DNA of 10,219 nucleotides from Serpentinimonas sp. (GCA_025458665.1 JALOSG010000089.1:1-10219); one strand, 5' to 3'; counted from the stretch's first letter, positions 1-6,859 are shown. Notes: generated from the sequence alone by a model not told the origin. A program made the numbers and translations.

Positions 1-474
1 CTGGCCTGGGCCGCATCCACCGTGCTCGATGTGTCACGCGCCATCCACACCCTGGTGTTTGGCCTGGTGCTGGTGGGCATTGTGGGGCTGGGCCCCACGG
101 CCGGCATACTGGCCATTGCGCTGCATTCCATGGGCACCTACGGCAAGCTCTACGCCGAAAGCATAGAGACGCTGGACATGGGCGCCATCGACGCGGTGCG
201 GGCCACGGGCGCCACGCCCACGCAGGTGTTCTTCACCGCGGTGTGGCCTTCCGTGCTGCCCCAGTTCGTGAGCAACCACCTGTACGTGTGGGAGTACAAC
301 ATCCGCGACTCCACCATCCTGGGCCTGATTGGCGCGGGCGGGCTGGGCCTGCTCATTTCCGAGGCCACCTCCCTGTTCCAGTGGGACCGGCTGGCCACGG
401 TGCTGCTGGTGGTGATTGCGCTGGTGGTGTCTTTCGACGCCATGAGCCGCCGCATACGCAAGGCCCTGCTGTGA
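1..474 (+). CDS. phnE: PhnE-type phosphonate/oxyanion ABC transporter permease, C-terminal part (5' end outside window)
   Basis: Inner-membrane permease subunit of a binding-protein-dependent importer. The reading frame is open from base 1 and ends at TGA 472-474, giving 157 visible residues; PhnE proteins are usually about 260-290 residues, so roughly the first 100 are missing at the window edge. Visible are hydrophobic segments near residues 17-42, 105-120 and 133-147. Between the first two is the EAA-type cytoplasmic loop (about residues 62-82, with the core DAVRATGATPTQVFF), which docks on the ATPase. The stretch AIHTLVFGLVLVGIVGLGP and the segment LHSMGTYGKLYAESIE are characteristic of the PhnE/PtxC permease family. 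The stop overlaps the GTG start of the ATPase gene, so the two are translationally coupled. Family assignment is firm; the substrate (phosphonate, phosphite, or another oxyanion such as selenate, for which related transporters are annotated) cannot be read from the permease. Confidence 0.88.
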   Translation: MAWAASTVLDVSRAIHTLVFGLVLVGIVGLGPTAGILAIALHSMGTYGKLYAESIETLDMGAIDAVRATGATPTQVFFTAVWPSVLPQFVSNHLYVWEYNIRDSTILGLIGAGGLGLLISEATSLFQWDRLATVLLVVIALVVSFDAMSRRIRKALL

Positions 475-1268
475 CGAAACCCGAGCCGCTGGTGATGCTG
501 CACCAAGCCCGCTGCGTGGCGGGTGGGCGCACGCTGTTGCAGCTGCCTTCGTGGGCGCTGCACGCCGGTGAGCGTGTGGCCATCGTGGGGCACAACGGAG
601 CGGGCAAATCCACCCTCATCAAGCTGCTCACGGGTTTCATGCCGCCGGCCAGTGGCACCGTGCAGGTGCTGGGCCATGCGCTGCACCAGCCACTCAGCCC
701 GGCCCGCCTGCGCGCGCTGCGTTCCGAGGTGGGGCAGGTGCTGCAGGGCCTGCACCTGGTGGGGCGGCTCAGCGCGCAAGACAATGTGTTGCTGGGCGCA
801 CTGGGGCGCATGGGCCAGGCGGGTGGATGGAACGCCTGGCGCAGCTGCCTGCGCTGGTTCCCGCCGCACGAGGTGGCGCTGGCCCGGCAGGCCCTGGAGC
901 GTGTGGGCATGGCCGCGCACGCCCACACCCGCGCCGACCGCCTTTCGGGCGGCGAGAAACAGAAAACCGCCCTGGCCCGCCTGCTCATGCAGCGCCCGCG
1001 CCTCATCCTGGCCGATGAACCCACCGCCGCCCTGGACCCGGCCGCCGCCACCGAGGTGTGCCAGCTGCTGGCCGGCGCCGCTGCCGCTACCGGCGCCACG
1101 CTGGTCACGGTGGTGCACAACACCGCGCTGCTACCGCTGCTGGCCGACCGCGTGGTGGGCCTTTCCCAGGGCCAGCTGGTGTTTGATATGCCCGTGGGTC
1201 AGGTCACCGAAACCCAATTGGCCAGCCTGTACCGGCCAGAACCATTCCAGGAACCCGCCCATGCTTGA
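471..1268 (+). CDS. phnC: PhnC-type ABC transporter ATP-binding protein
   Basis: Cytoplasmic ATPase that powers the permease encoded just upstream. I chose GTG 471 as the start because it overlaps the permease stop (GTGA), an AAGG purine run lies a few bases upstream, and the homologous part of the protein begins there; the frame is open further upstream but only as a shadow of the permease. The product is 265 residues, close to the family norm of about 250-280. Visible motifs: Walker A GHNGAGKST (40-48), Q-loop glutamine near 92, signature LSGGEKQ (158-164), Walker B LILADEP (178-184), D-loop ALD (187-189) and H-loop His216. The LHLVGRLS stretch after the Q-loop and the insert around NAWRSCLRWFP (121-131) are PhnC-like. 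The signature reads GGEKQK rather than the usual PhnC GGQQQR, so it is a divergent branch. The substrate is undetermined. Confidence 0.86.
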   Translation: MTKPEPLVMLHQARCVAGGRTLLQLPSWALHAGERVAIVGHNGAGKSTLIKLLTGFMPPASGTVQVLGHALHQPLSPARLRALRSEVGQVLQGLHLVGRLSAQDNVLLGALGRMGQAGGWNAWRSCLRWFPPHEVALARQALERVGMAAHAHTRADRLSGGEKQKTALARLLMQRPRLILADEPTAALDPAAATEVCQLLAGAAAATGATLVTVVHNTALLPLLADRVVGLSQGQLVFDMPVGQVTETQLASLYRPEPFQEPAHA

Positions 1269-2181
1269 AGAACTGCCCGGCCGCACCTGCCCGTTGCGCT
1301 ACCGCTACGGAGCCGCCGCGCTGGCGCGCGCGCCGGAGGAAACCGCCGACATCCTCTATGTGGTAGGCGGCCTGTACGGCAACGTGGCTGCGCTCGATGC
1401 CCTGGAAGCCATGGCCGCCGAGGACGCCGCGCGCACCGGCCTGAAAGTCACGCTGTGCTTCAACGGCGATTTCAACTGGTTCAACGCCGACCCCGACAGC
1501 TTCCGCGCCATCAACCAGCGGGTGCTGCGCTACCGCGCCATCCAGGGCAATGTGGAAGCCGAACTGTCCTCCCCGGCGGACGATGCCGGTTGTGGCTGTG
1601 CCTACCCCGAGCAGGTGGATGCGGGTGTGGTGGAGCGCTCCAACCGCATCCACGCGCGCCTGAAAACCACCGCCAACGCCTTCCCCGAACTGCGGGCGCA
1701 GATCGATGCGCTGCCCATGCTGGCGCGCTTCCGCGTGGGTGCGTGCGCGGTGGGCGTGGTGCATGGCGATGCAGATTCCCTGGCTGGCTGGCGCTTCAGT
1801 GTGGAGGAACTGGCCTGCAGCAGCAACGCGGACTGGCTGGAACAGGTGTTCGCCACCGCGAAGGTGGACTTGTTTGCGTCCAGCCACACCTGCGAGCCGG
1901 TGCTGAAGTGCCTGCCCGGCACCCCGGAACGCGCCGTCATCAACAACGGCGCCGCGGGCATGCCCAACTTCCCCGGTGTGCGTGCGGGGCTCATCTCGCG
2001 GGTGGCGGTGGTGCCTGCGGTGCACCCCGTGGTGCATGGTACAAAGGTTCAGGGCGTGCATGTGGACGCGTTGAACGTGCCTTACGACCACAACGGGTTC
2101 GAGCGCAGTTTCCTGGCCAACTGGCCGGCTGGCTCAGACGCGCACGTGTCTTATTTCAAGAGAATCAGGGCCTGGGAGTGA
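1261..2181 (+). CDS. calcineurin-like metallophosphoesterase-family protein with atypical metal site
   Basis: A 306-residue protein whose layout matches the small phosphodiesterase branch (MJ0936/YfcE-like) of the calcineurin-like phosphoesterases. The blocks in order are LYVVGGLYGN (32-41), NGD (68-70), GNVE (96-99), VVHGD (166-170) and SSHTCEP (207-213). Compared with the usual SDxHGN, GD, GN[HCM][DE], H and GHTH series, the first Asp and His are Gly37 and Tyr39, and the last His is Cys211. Asp70, Asn97, His168 and His209 are kept. There is also a CGC cluster at 111-113. The start ATG lies inside the last codons of the ATPase gene and has an AGGAA ribosome site seven bases upstream, so it is the tail of the transporter operon. 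It may act on an imported phosphorus compound, or it may be a non-catalytic or altered-metal relative. No signal peptide is seen, so it should be cytoplasmic. Confidence 0.8.
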   Translation: MLEELPGRTCPLRYRYGAAALARAPEETADILYVVGGLYGNVAALDALEAMAAEDAARTGLKVTLCFNGDFNWFNADPDSFRAINQRVLRYRAIQGNVEAELSSPADDAGCGCAYPEQVDAGVVERSNRIHARLKTTANAFPELRAQIDALPMLARFRVGACAVGVVHGDADSLAGWRFSVEELACSSNADWLEQVFATAKVDLFASSHTCEPVLKCLPGTPERAVINNGAAGMPNFPGVRAGLISRVAVVPAVHPVVHGTKVQGVHVDALNVPYDHNGFERSFLANWPAGSDAHVSYFKRIRAWE

Positions 2182-2201
2182 GCGGCCAGTGGCCTGCTTT
2201 C
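2181..2201 (+). terminator. weak candidate intrinsic terminator of the transporter operon
   Basis: AGCGGCC, loop AGT, then GGCC-T-GCT forms a seven-pair stem with one bulged T, followed by only TTTC. It sits between the convergent ends of the phosphoesterase gene and fic and overlaps the fic stop. The short T run makes it a weak call. On the minus strand no T run follows the stem. Confidence 0.3.
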
Positions 2202-3321
2202 AGTTGTAGCGCGGCCAGCCGTTGTCGTCGGTAGTGAGCAAGCGCATCAGCCTGGGGTGTATGAACAGCTTTTCCTTGCCCGCTGTCACCTCTTGGAGCA
2301 CACCCAGCTGGACCAGATCTTTCAGATAACGCGACGCGGTTTGCCGCTGGGCAATGCCCTTGTCCACCAGATTGCCAATGCGGCAGTACGGCTGCTCAAA
2401 AATCACGTCGACCAGCTCGCGGCTGTAGATCTTGGGCAGACCCATACGCACGTGCTCGGCGGTGTGCTCCGCCAAGCTTCGAATGGCGCTGATTTTGTCC
2501 AGCGTCCAGCGTGAGGTTTCCTCCACGGCGCGCAACATGAAAAGCAGCCAGGGCTCCCACGCCTGTTCGCGGGTCACGGCCAGCAGCAGGCGGTAGTAGT
2601 CCGCCTTGTGCGCAATCACAAACCGGCTCAGGTACAGGATGGGCAACCCCAGCAAACCCTCCTGAATCAGGTACAGGATATTGATGACACGCCCGGTGCG
2701 GCCATTGCCGTCAGCAAAGGGGTGGATGGCTTCAAACTGGTAGTGGCCCACCGCCATGCGCACCAGCGGGTCGAGGCTGGTTTCGTTGTGCAGGAAGCGC
2801 TCCCAATTGGCCAACAGGCCGCGCAGGTGGTCTTCCCCCTCGGGTGGGGTGTAGATGATGTCGCCCGTACGGTCATTGGCCAGCTGCGTGCCGGGCGTCT
2901 GTCTGACGTCCATGTGGGCGCCCTTGATGGTGCGGCAGATTTCTATGGCGGTGCGGGTGCACAGCGGGGTGTGGCTCAGCGACTGGAAGCCCTGGTTCAG
3001 TGCCGTTCGGTAGCGCAATGCTTCCTTGGTGGCACTGTCGGCCATACCTTCGTTCTGCAAGTGCTGGAACAGGCGGTCGGTGGTGGTGACGATGTTCTCG
3101 ATCTCGGAGCTGTCTTTCGCTTCCAGCAGGGGTAGCGTGTTGATCAGCATCGCCTGGTTCGGGATCAGCAACGCGGCCTGCTTCAATTCAGCCAGAGCAG
3201 CGCGTGCGGCAATACAGGCCCGCAGCACCGCCCTGGTTTCCAGTTCACGCCCGGGTGGTAGGAGGGGTAACTGGTTGTAAGGCTGGTGGGGCCGCCAGCC
3301 CGTGGTGTCAGCGAGCGACAT
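2200..3321 (-). CDS. fic: Fic family protein AMP-transferase (class II, SoFic-like)
   Basis: Cytoplasmic Fic enzyme expected to move AMP from ATP onto a hydroxyl side chain of a protein. At 373 residues it matches Shewanella oneidensis SoFic in length and closely in sequence, as I recall that protein. An N-terminal Fic_N-type domain covers about 17-90 and carries the inhibitory motif SSEIEN (71-76), which fits [ST]xxxE[GN]; its glutamate normally blocks productive ATP binding, making this class II. The Fic core holds the complete catalytic motif HPFADGNGRTGR (200-211) with His200. A C-terminal winged-helix-like domain follows (about 297-357, including QRQTASRYLKDL). ATG 3321 is the only sensible start: an in-frame TGA lies two codons upstream and the next Met is residue 57. 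No strong ribosome site is visible; GAGAAG is only two bases away. The 5' region carries two perfect inverted repeats. No antitoxin gene is adjacent, as expected when the inhibitory helix is built in. Confidence 0.95.
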   Translation of the reverse strand: MSLADTTGWRPHQPYNQLPLLPPGRELETRAVLRACIAARAALAELKQAALLIPNQAMLINTLPLLEAKDSSEIENIVTTTDRLFQHLQNEGMADSATKEALRYRTALNQGFQSLSHTPLCTRTAIEICRTIKGAHMDVRQTPGTQLANDRTGDIIYTPPEGEDHLRGLLANWERFLHNETSLDPLVRMAVGHYQFEAIHPFADGNGRTGRVINILYLIQEGLLGLPILYLSRFVIAHKADYYRLLLAVTREQAWEPWLLFMLRAVEETSRWTLDKISAIRSLAEHTAEHVRMGLPKIYSRELVDVIFEQPYCRIGNLVDKGIAQRQTASRYLKDLVQLGVLQEVTAGKEKLFIHPRLMRLLTTDDNGWPRYN

Positions 3322-3335
3322 GACTTCTCATGTCG
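3316..3335. promoter_or_regulatory. perfect inverted repeat spanning the fic start codon
   Basis: Eight-base arms CGACATGA (3316-3323) and TCATGTCG (3328-3335) are separated by CTTC. The repeat includes the fic ATG (complement of 3319-3321). It could be an operator or, in the mRNA, a hairpin hiding the start codon. The upstream arm also contains a second, out-of-frame ATG (complement of 3329-3331) that would open an eight-codon reading frame ending past the fic start. Confidence 0.5.
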
Positions 3336-3350
3336 ATAAAATTGAATTCT

Positions 3351-3377
3351 GTGAACATATTTTCAGGATATGTTCAC
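3351..3377. promoter_or_regulatory. perfect 10-bp-arm inverted repeat upstream of fic, operator candidate
   Basis: GTGAACATAT (3351-3360) and ATATGTTCAC (3368-3377) are exact reverse complements around a seven-base spacer. The centre is 43 bases upstream of the fic ATG and the repeat ends 20 bases past the stop of the symporter gene. The A/T-rich arms and lack of a T run argue against a terminator; the size and half-site spacing suit a dimeric winged-helix or helix-turn-helix repressor. No convincing -35/-10 pair could be placed around it. Confidence 0.6.
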
Positions 3378-3397
3378 GCCGTCGTCACGTCAAGCCC

Positions 3398-4309
3398 TCA
3401 CCGCGCCACCATCTGCCCGGCCTTGGCTTTGTCTCGGGCCAGCGCTTCGCGGTCGCTGCGGCGGCGGAAGGCCATGGTCACGAAGCTGCTGCTGATGACG
3501 ATGAACAGGGAGTACAGCACCGGAATGAGCAGGATGTCCTGCTGCATGGGGCCGGTGAAGCTGAGCGTGACAATCAGCACGGCCAGCGGGCCGTTCTGTA
3601 TGCCGGTTTCCAGCGCAATGGTGCGGCTGCGGTTGGCGTCCTGCCGCATGACCCTGGCCAGCCCGTAGCCCAGCGACATGCCTATGAGCCCGAGGCCAAT
3701 GGCGGCAAAGTACACCGTCCATGGGGTGGTGAGGAGCAACTGGTAGTTGCGCGGAATCCAGGTGACCACCAGGAACAGAATCACCACAATGCCCAGGAAA
3801 CCACCCAGCAACTCGATGGTGGCGCCCACGTTGGGGTTGAACTTGCGCAGCGCCATGCCTATGAGTGTGGGTACCAGCAGCACCACCAGCACCTGCGCCA
3901 CGTTGCTGGCCGGAATCTTGAAATCTCCGCTGATGCCAGCCGCCTGCGAATAGAACTCCAGCAGGGCCGGCACCATGACCAGCGCCACCAGGGTGGAAAC
4001 GCTCGTCATCATGATGGACAGCGCCAGCACGCCCTTGCTGAAGTAGGCGAATATGTTGGAGGTGGTGCCCCCTGGCATGCACGCCATGAGGATGAGGCCC
4101 ACCGCCAGCGCGGGCGGAAAGTCCAGCAGCATGGCCAGTGCAAAGCCCAGGAAAGGCATGATGCCGTACTGGCAGACCATGCCCACCAGCACACCGCGCG
4201 GCTTCCTGAAGGCAATGAGGAAATCGCGCCAGGTGAGGGAGGCGCCCATGCCCATCATGATGACCATCATCATGATGCCGAGCAGCTTGGTTTCGAATTC
4301 GGTGACCAT
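3398..4309 (-). CDS. bile acid:sodium symporter (BASS) family transporter
   Basis: Inner-membrane protein of 303 residues in the SBF/BASS family, which couples uptake of organic anions (bile acids, pantoate, pyruvate and others, depending on the branch) to sodium. About nine to ten hydrophobic segments run from residue 8 to 280. The two family blocks around the crossed helices are present: CMPGGTTSN (77-85) and ETGIQNGPLA (234-243), with Glu234 and Gln238 in the positions that bind sodium in characterised homologues. The N-terminus is very rich in methionine (MMMVIMMGMG, 13-22). ATG 4309 has a good CGGAG ribosome site six bases upstream. Only 27 bases separate it from the acyl-CoA ligase gene upstream, so the two are almost certainly co-transcribed, which suggests it imports an acid that the ligase then activates. 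Substrate is not readable from sequence. Confidence 0.88.
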   Translation of the reverse strand: MVTEFETKLLGIMMMVIMMGMGASLTWRDFLIAFRKPRGVLVGMVCQYGIMPFLGFALAMLLDFPPALAVGLILMACMPGGTTSNIFAYFSKGVLALSIMMTSVSTLVALVMVPALLEFYSQAAGISGDFKIPASNVAQVLVVLLVPTLIGMALRKFNPNVGATIELLGGFLGIVVILFLVVTWIPRNYQLLLTTPWTVYFAAIGLGLIGMSLGYGLARVMRQDANRSRTIALETGIQNGPLAVLIVTLSFTGPMQQDILLIPVLYSLFIVISSSFVTMAFRRRSDREALARDKAKAGQMVAR

Positions 4310-4336
4310 GGAAAACTCCGGGGAAGGGGGCTGGGC

Positions 4337-6112
4337 TCAGCGTGCGGCGGTGGTGTTCTGGAACTCTTGCTTCACCTCGTTCTTGAGGTCTTTGCGCAGC
4401 ACCTTGCCTATGGGCGACTTGGGCAACTCGTCGCGCAGCAGCACCGAGGTGGGCCGCTTGTAGGCCGCCAGGTATTGCTTGCAGTGCTCCAGCACATCTT
4501 CGGCGCGCAGCTCGCCTTCGTGGTCCGGGTTGGGCACCACGTAGGCGCGCACCGCCTCGCCCGTGCGGGCGTCGGGCGTACCCACCACCGCCACTTCCAG
4601 CACGGCAGGCATTTGCGCAATCACGTCCTCCACTTCGTTGGGGTACACGTTGAAGCCCGATACCAGCACCATGTCCTTCTTGCGGTCCACGATGCGCAGG
4701 AAGCCGGTCTCGTCCATCACGGCCACATCGCCGGTGGCAAACCAGCCGTCGTGCATGACCAGTGCGGTTTCGGCCTCGTTCTGCCAATAGCCCTGCATGA
4801 CCTGCGGGCCGTGCACCCAGATCTCGCCGGGCTGGCCGTGGGCCACGTCCTGGCCGGCTTCGTCCACCAGACGCACATCGGTGCCCGGTGCCGGTATGCC
4901 GATGCTGCCCACGCGCGGCTCGCCGCTCAGGGGGTTGAAGCTCACCACGGGTGAGGTTTCGGTCAGGCCGTAGCCCTCGGCAATGGGCGTGCGTGTCACT
5001 TCGCGCCAGCGGTGCGCCACGGCGCTGTGCAGGGCGGTTCCGCCTGCAATGGAGGCCTTCAGGTGCTTGGGCGGGTAGGCCAGAAACCACTCCTCGTTCA
5101 GCAGGCCGTTGAACAGGGTGTTCACGCCGGTCATCCAGGTCAGGGGGTAGTTCTCTACGGCGCGCTGCAGGTTCTGCACCGGGCGGGGGCTGGGCACCAA
5201 AATGTTGTGCGCGCCTATGGCCAGGAAGCCCAGCAGGTTGGCCGTGAAGGCAAACACGTGGTACAGCGGCAGGGCGGTGAGCACGCACTCCTTGCCCGGC
5301 GCCATGTGCGTGGCACCCATGGCCAGCATCTGCTGCACGTTGTTGAGCAGGTTGGCGTGGCTGATCATGGCGCCCTTGCTCACACCGGTGGTGCCGCCGG
5401 TGTACTGCAGCAGCGCCAGTTCGTGCGGTTCAATGTCCTGCCAGTAGCCGCTGGCAGGGTGCTGGGCCAGCGTGGCGCGGCCCTGGGCCAGTGCCGCCTG
5501 CAGGCGCACGTGGGGCACGGTCACGGGAGGCAGTACCTTGCTCCAGACCTTCTGCACCCCGCGGATGATGGCGCGCGGCACCGCCGGGAAAAATTCGGGC
5601 ACGCCCGCCAGCACCACGTGTTTGACGCCCGTTTCGGCCATTACCTGGGGCAGCTTGTCGGCAAACATGTCCACCATGACCAGCACCTTGGCCTGGCAGT
5701 TGTTGAACTGGTGCACCATTTCCGTGGTGGTGTAGAGCGGGTTGGTGTTCACCAGTACGCAGCCGGCCTTCAACACACCAAAGGCCACCACCGGGTAAGA
5801 CAGGCTGTTGGGCAACTGCACTGCCACGCGGTCCCCGCGGGCCAGGCCCAGCGTGCCGCGCAGGTAGCCGGCAAACGCATCGGACAACGCATCCACCTGC
5901 GCAAAGCTCAGGCTGCCGTTCATGCCGTTGGGCACCACACAGGTGAAAGCCGCCTTGGCCGAGCTTTCGCGGGCCCAGCGGGTGCAGTGGTCGTGCACCA
6001 TGTGGGCCAGGTTGCGGTGGGTCAGGGCGGGCAGATCGGGAACGATACCGACCTGGGCGTACATGGCAGACCAGGGGCGTGCGGCGCCCGGGCTTGTGGG
6101 GGAAGCGGTCAT
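4337..6112 (-). CDS. fadD: long-chain fatty acid--CoA ligase (FadD-type, AMP-forming)
   Basis: Joins a fatty or other carboxylic acid to coenzyme A through an acyl-AMP intermediate, the entry step of beta-oxidation. The product is 591 residues, slightly longer than E. coli FadD (561). All ANL-superfamily motifs are intact: the P-loop YTGGTTGVSKG (237-247), the YGLTETSP block (381-388), TGD (460-462), the hinge region DRKKDM (476-481) and the C-terminal PKSPIGKVLRK (564-574) with the adenylation lysine Lys570. ATG 6112 is chosen because the RPWSAMY segment at residues 12-18 resembles the usual start of this family; no Shine-Dalgarno is visible there or before the next Met (residue 17), so the start is less certain than the gene. 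It leads a two-gene unit with the BASS symporter. Chain-length preference cannot be told; a bile-acid or aromatic-acid substrate is possible given the partner. Confidence 0.93.
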   Translation of the reverse strand: MTASPTSPGAARPWSAMYAQVGIVPDLPALTHRNLAHMVHDHCTRWARESSAKAAFTCVVPNGMNGSLSFAQVDALSDAFAGYLRGTLGLARGDRVAVQLPNSLSYPVVAFGVLKAGCVLVNTNPLYTTTEMVHQFNNCQAKVLVMVDMFADKLPQVMAETGVKHVVLAGVPEFFPAVPRAIIRGVQKVWSKVLPPVTVPHVRLQAALAQGRATLAQHPASGYWQDIEPHELALLQYTGGTTGVSKGAMISHANLLNNVQQMLAMGATHMAPGKECVLTALPLYHVFAFTANLLGFLAIGAHNILVPSPRPVQNLQRAVENYPLTWMTGVNTLFNGLLNEEWFLAYPPKHLKASIAGGTALHSAVAHRWREVTRTPIAEGYGLTETSPVVSFNPLSGEPRVGSIGIPAPGTDVRLVDEAGQDVAHGQPGEIWVHGPQVMQGYWQNEAETALVMHDGWFATGDVAVMDETGFLRIVDRKKDMVLVSGFNVYPNEVEDVIAQMPAVLEVAVVGTPDARTGEAVRAYVVPNPDHEGELRAEDVLEHCKQYLAAYKRPTSVLLRDELPKSPIGKVLRKDLKNEVKQEFQNTTAAR

Positions 6113-6166
6113 GAAGCTGATGGAGAAAAGAGGAGCACGGCCACGGTTGGCGTGCGGGGTGCCGAC

Positions 6167-6172
6167 ATTATT
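6167..6172 (-). promoter_or_regulatory. possible -10 element upstream of fadD
   Basis: On the minus strand AATAAT matches the sigma70 -10 consensus at five of six positions and is the only A/T-rich patch in the 141-base gap between fadD and the gene upstream. No good -35 lies at 16-18 bases, so this is a weak suggestion for the fadD promoter. Confidence 0.25.
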
Positions 6173-6206
6173 CTCGGAGTCGGGGGCGGGAAACGGGTTC
6201 CACGGC

Positions 6207-6220
6207 CCACCCCGGGGTGG
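6207..6220. repeat. perfect 14-bp palindrome upstream of fadD
   Basis: CCACCCCGGGGTGG is its own reverse complement. It lies between the 201-residue unknown gene and fadD, about 95 bases upstream of the fadD start. On the plus strand it is followed by TGTTTT, but no plus-strand gene ends here. It may be an operator, part of a larger hairpin (GGGAAA at 6188-6193 and TTTCCC at 6224-6229 flank it), or chance in GC-rich DNA. Confidence 0.3.
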
Positions 6221-6253
6221 TGTTTTCCCTGATGGCTGGCAGGGCCGGCGGAC

Positions 6254-6859
6254 TCAGCGCAAGGCCAGCCGCTGGTAGGCTTCGCGGGTTTGCGGGGATA
6301 CGGATTCCAGCAGTTGCTGGTAGTGCGTCTGGTGGCGCGCCAGCATGCGGGCGGTGGCCACCGTGCGCGAGCGGCAGAACCAGTGGCAGGTGTGCTGCAG
6401 CAGCAAAATCTCGGCGGTCAGGGTGAAGGCCTTGTCTTTCTCGGTGCGGCCGTCGGTGTTGTTCACCACGGCTTCTATGCCGGCAGCGTGCAGCGCCAGT
6501 GCCTTGCGCATGTCGAAGGTGGCGCTGGGTACCAGCTTGTCGGCGTAGGGCAGGGCCACGGGCAGGGTGCTCACCAGCGTGTGGTCGCTCCAGACCTTGG
6601 AGAAATCTTCGGCCAGGCGCTGGACCTGGTCGCGCAAATCGGTCTCGGCCGAAACCAGCATGCTGAAAATCTGAGCGCGCCGCTCGTCGGTTTCCTCTCC
6701 CAGAGCGCGCAGGTACCCCGTCAGCAGGGTCTCCATCAGCTTCTCAATCTGGTGGCGCTCCAGGTACTGGCCCAGCAACTGAATGCGCCGCTGCTGTTCG
6801 CGGCCCTTGACGATCTGGAAGCCAGCGGCCAGGAGGAGGAGGGGGAAGAGCAATTCCAT
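6254..6859 (-). CDS. conserved-looking hypothetical protein with N-terminal hydrophobic segment
   Basis: A 201-residue protein I do not recognise. Residues 1-13 (MELLFPLLLLAAG) form a short hydrophobic anchor or uncleaved signal; the basic stretch KGREQQRR follows, suggesting a membrane-tethered protein with the rest in the cytoplasm. The body looks mostly helical and charged (QYLERHQIEKLMETLL, 31-46; ETDLRDQVQRLAEDF, 72-86), with a later block NNTDGRTEKDK (133-143) and a HTCHWFCRSR patch (156-165) holding two Cys and two His. ATG 6859 is the likely start: the frame runs further upstream, but that part is out of phase with the membrane-protein gene and has the Trp/Arg/Cys-heavy look of a shadow. 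No clear ribosome site is seen. It ends 141 bases before fadD and follows the small membrane-protein gene by 85 bases. Codon use is typical of the window. Confidence 0.72.
   Translation of the reverse strand: MELLFPLLLLAAGFQIVKGREQQRRIQLLGQYLERHQIEKLMETLLTGYLRALGEETDERRAQIFSMLVSAETDLRDQVQRLAEDFSKVWSDHTLVSTLPVALPYADKLVPSATFDMRKALALHAAGIEAVVNNTDGRTEKDKAFTLTAEILLLQHTCHWFCRSRTVATARMLARHQTHYQQLLESVSPQTREAYQRLALR

Noticed and set aside
523..1260. Upstream extension of the phosphoesterase frame
   Set aside because: It overlaps the ABC ATPase in another frame; the true start is ATG 1261 with an AGGAA ribosome site.
3351..3377. Inverted repeat as an intrinsic terminator of the symporter gene
   Set aside because: The arms are A/T-rich and no T run follows on the minus strand, so an operator fits better.
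4249..4275. Repetitive CAT/ATG-rich palindromic stretch
   Set aside because: It encodes the Met-rich N-terminus of the symporter and is explained by that coding sequence.
3302..4954. Plus-strand open frame of 550 codons
   Set aside because: It is antisense to the symporter and fadD genes, is full of His, Gln and Gly with no domain, and results from the GC-rich codon bias of those genes.
3390..5288. Minus-strand open frame of 632 codons
   Set aside because: It crosses the clear fadD and symporter genes in another phase and has an Arg/Pro/His/Gly-rich composition without any recognisable motif.
5012..6232. Plus-strand open frame of 406 codons
   Set aside because: Antisense shadow of fadD, Gly/His/Val-rich, no family features.
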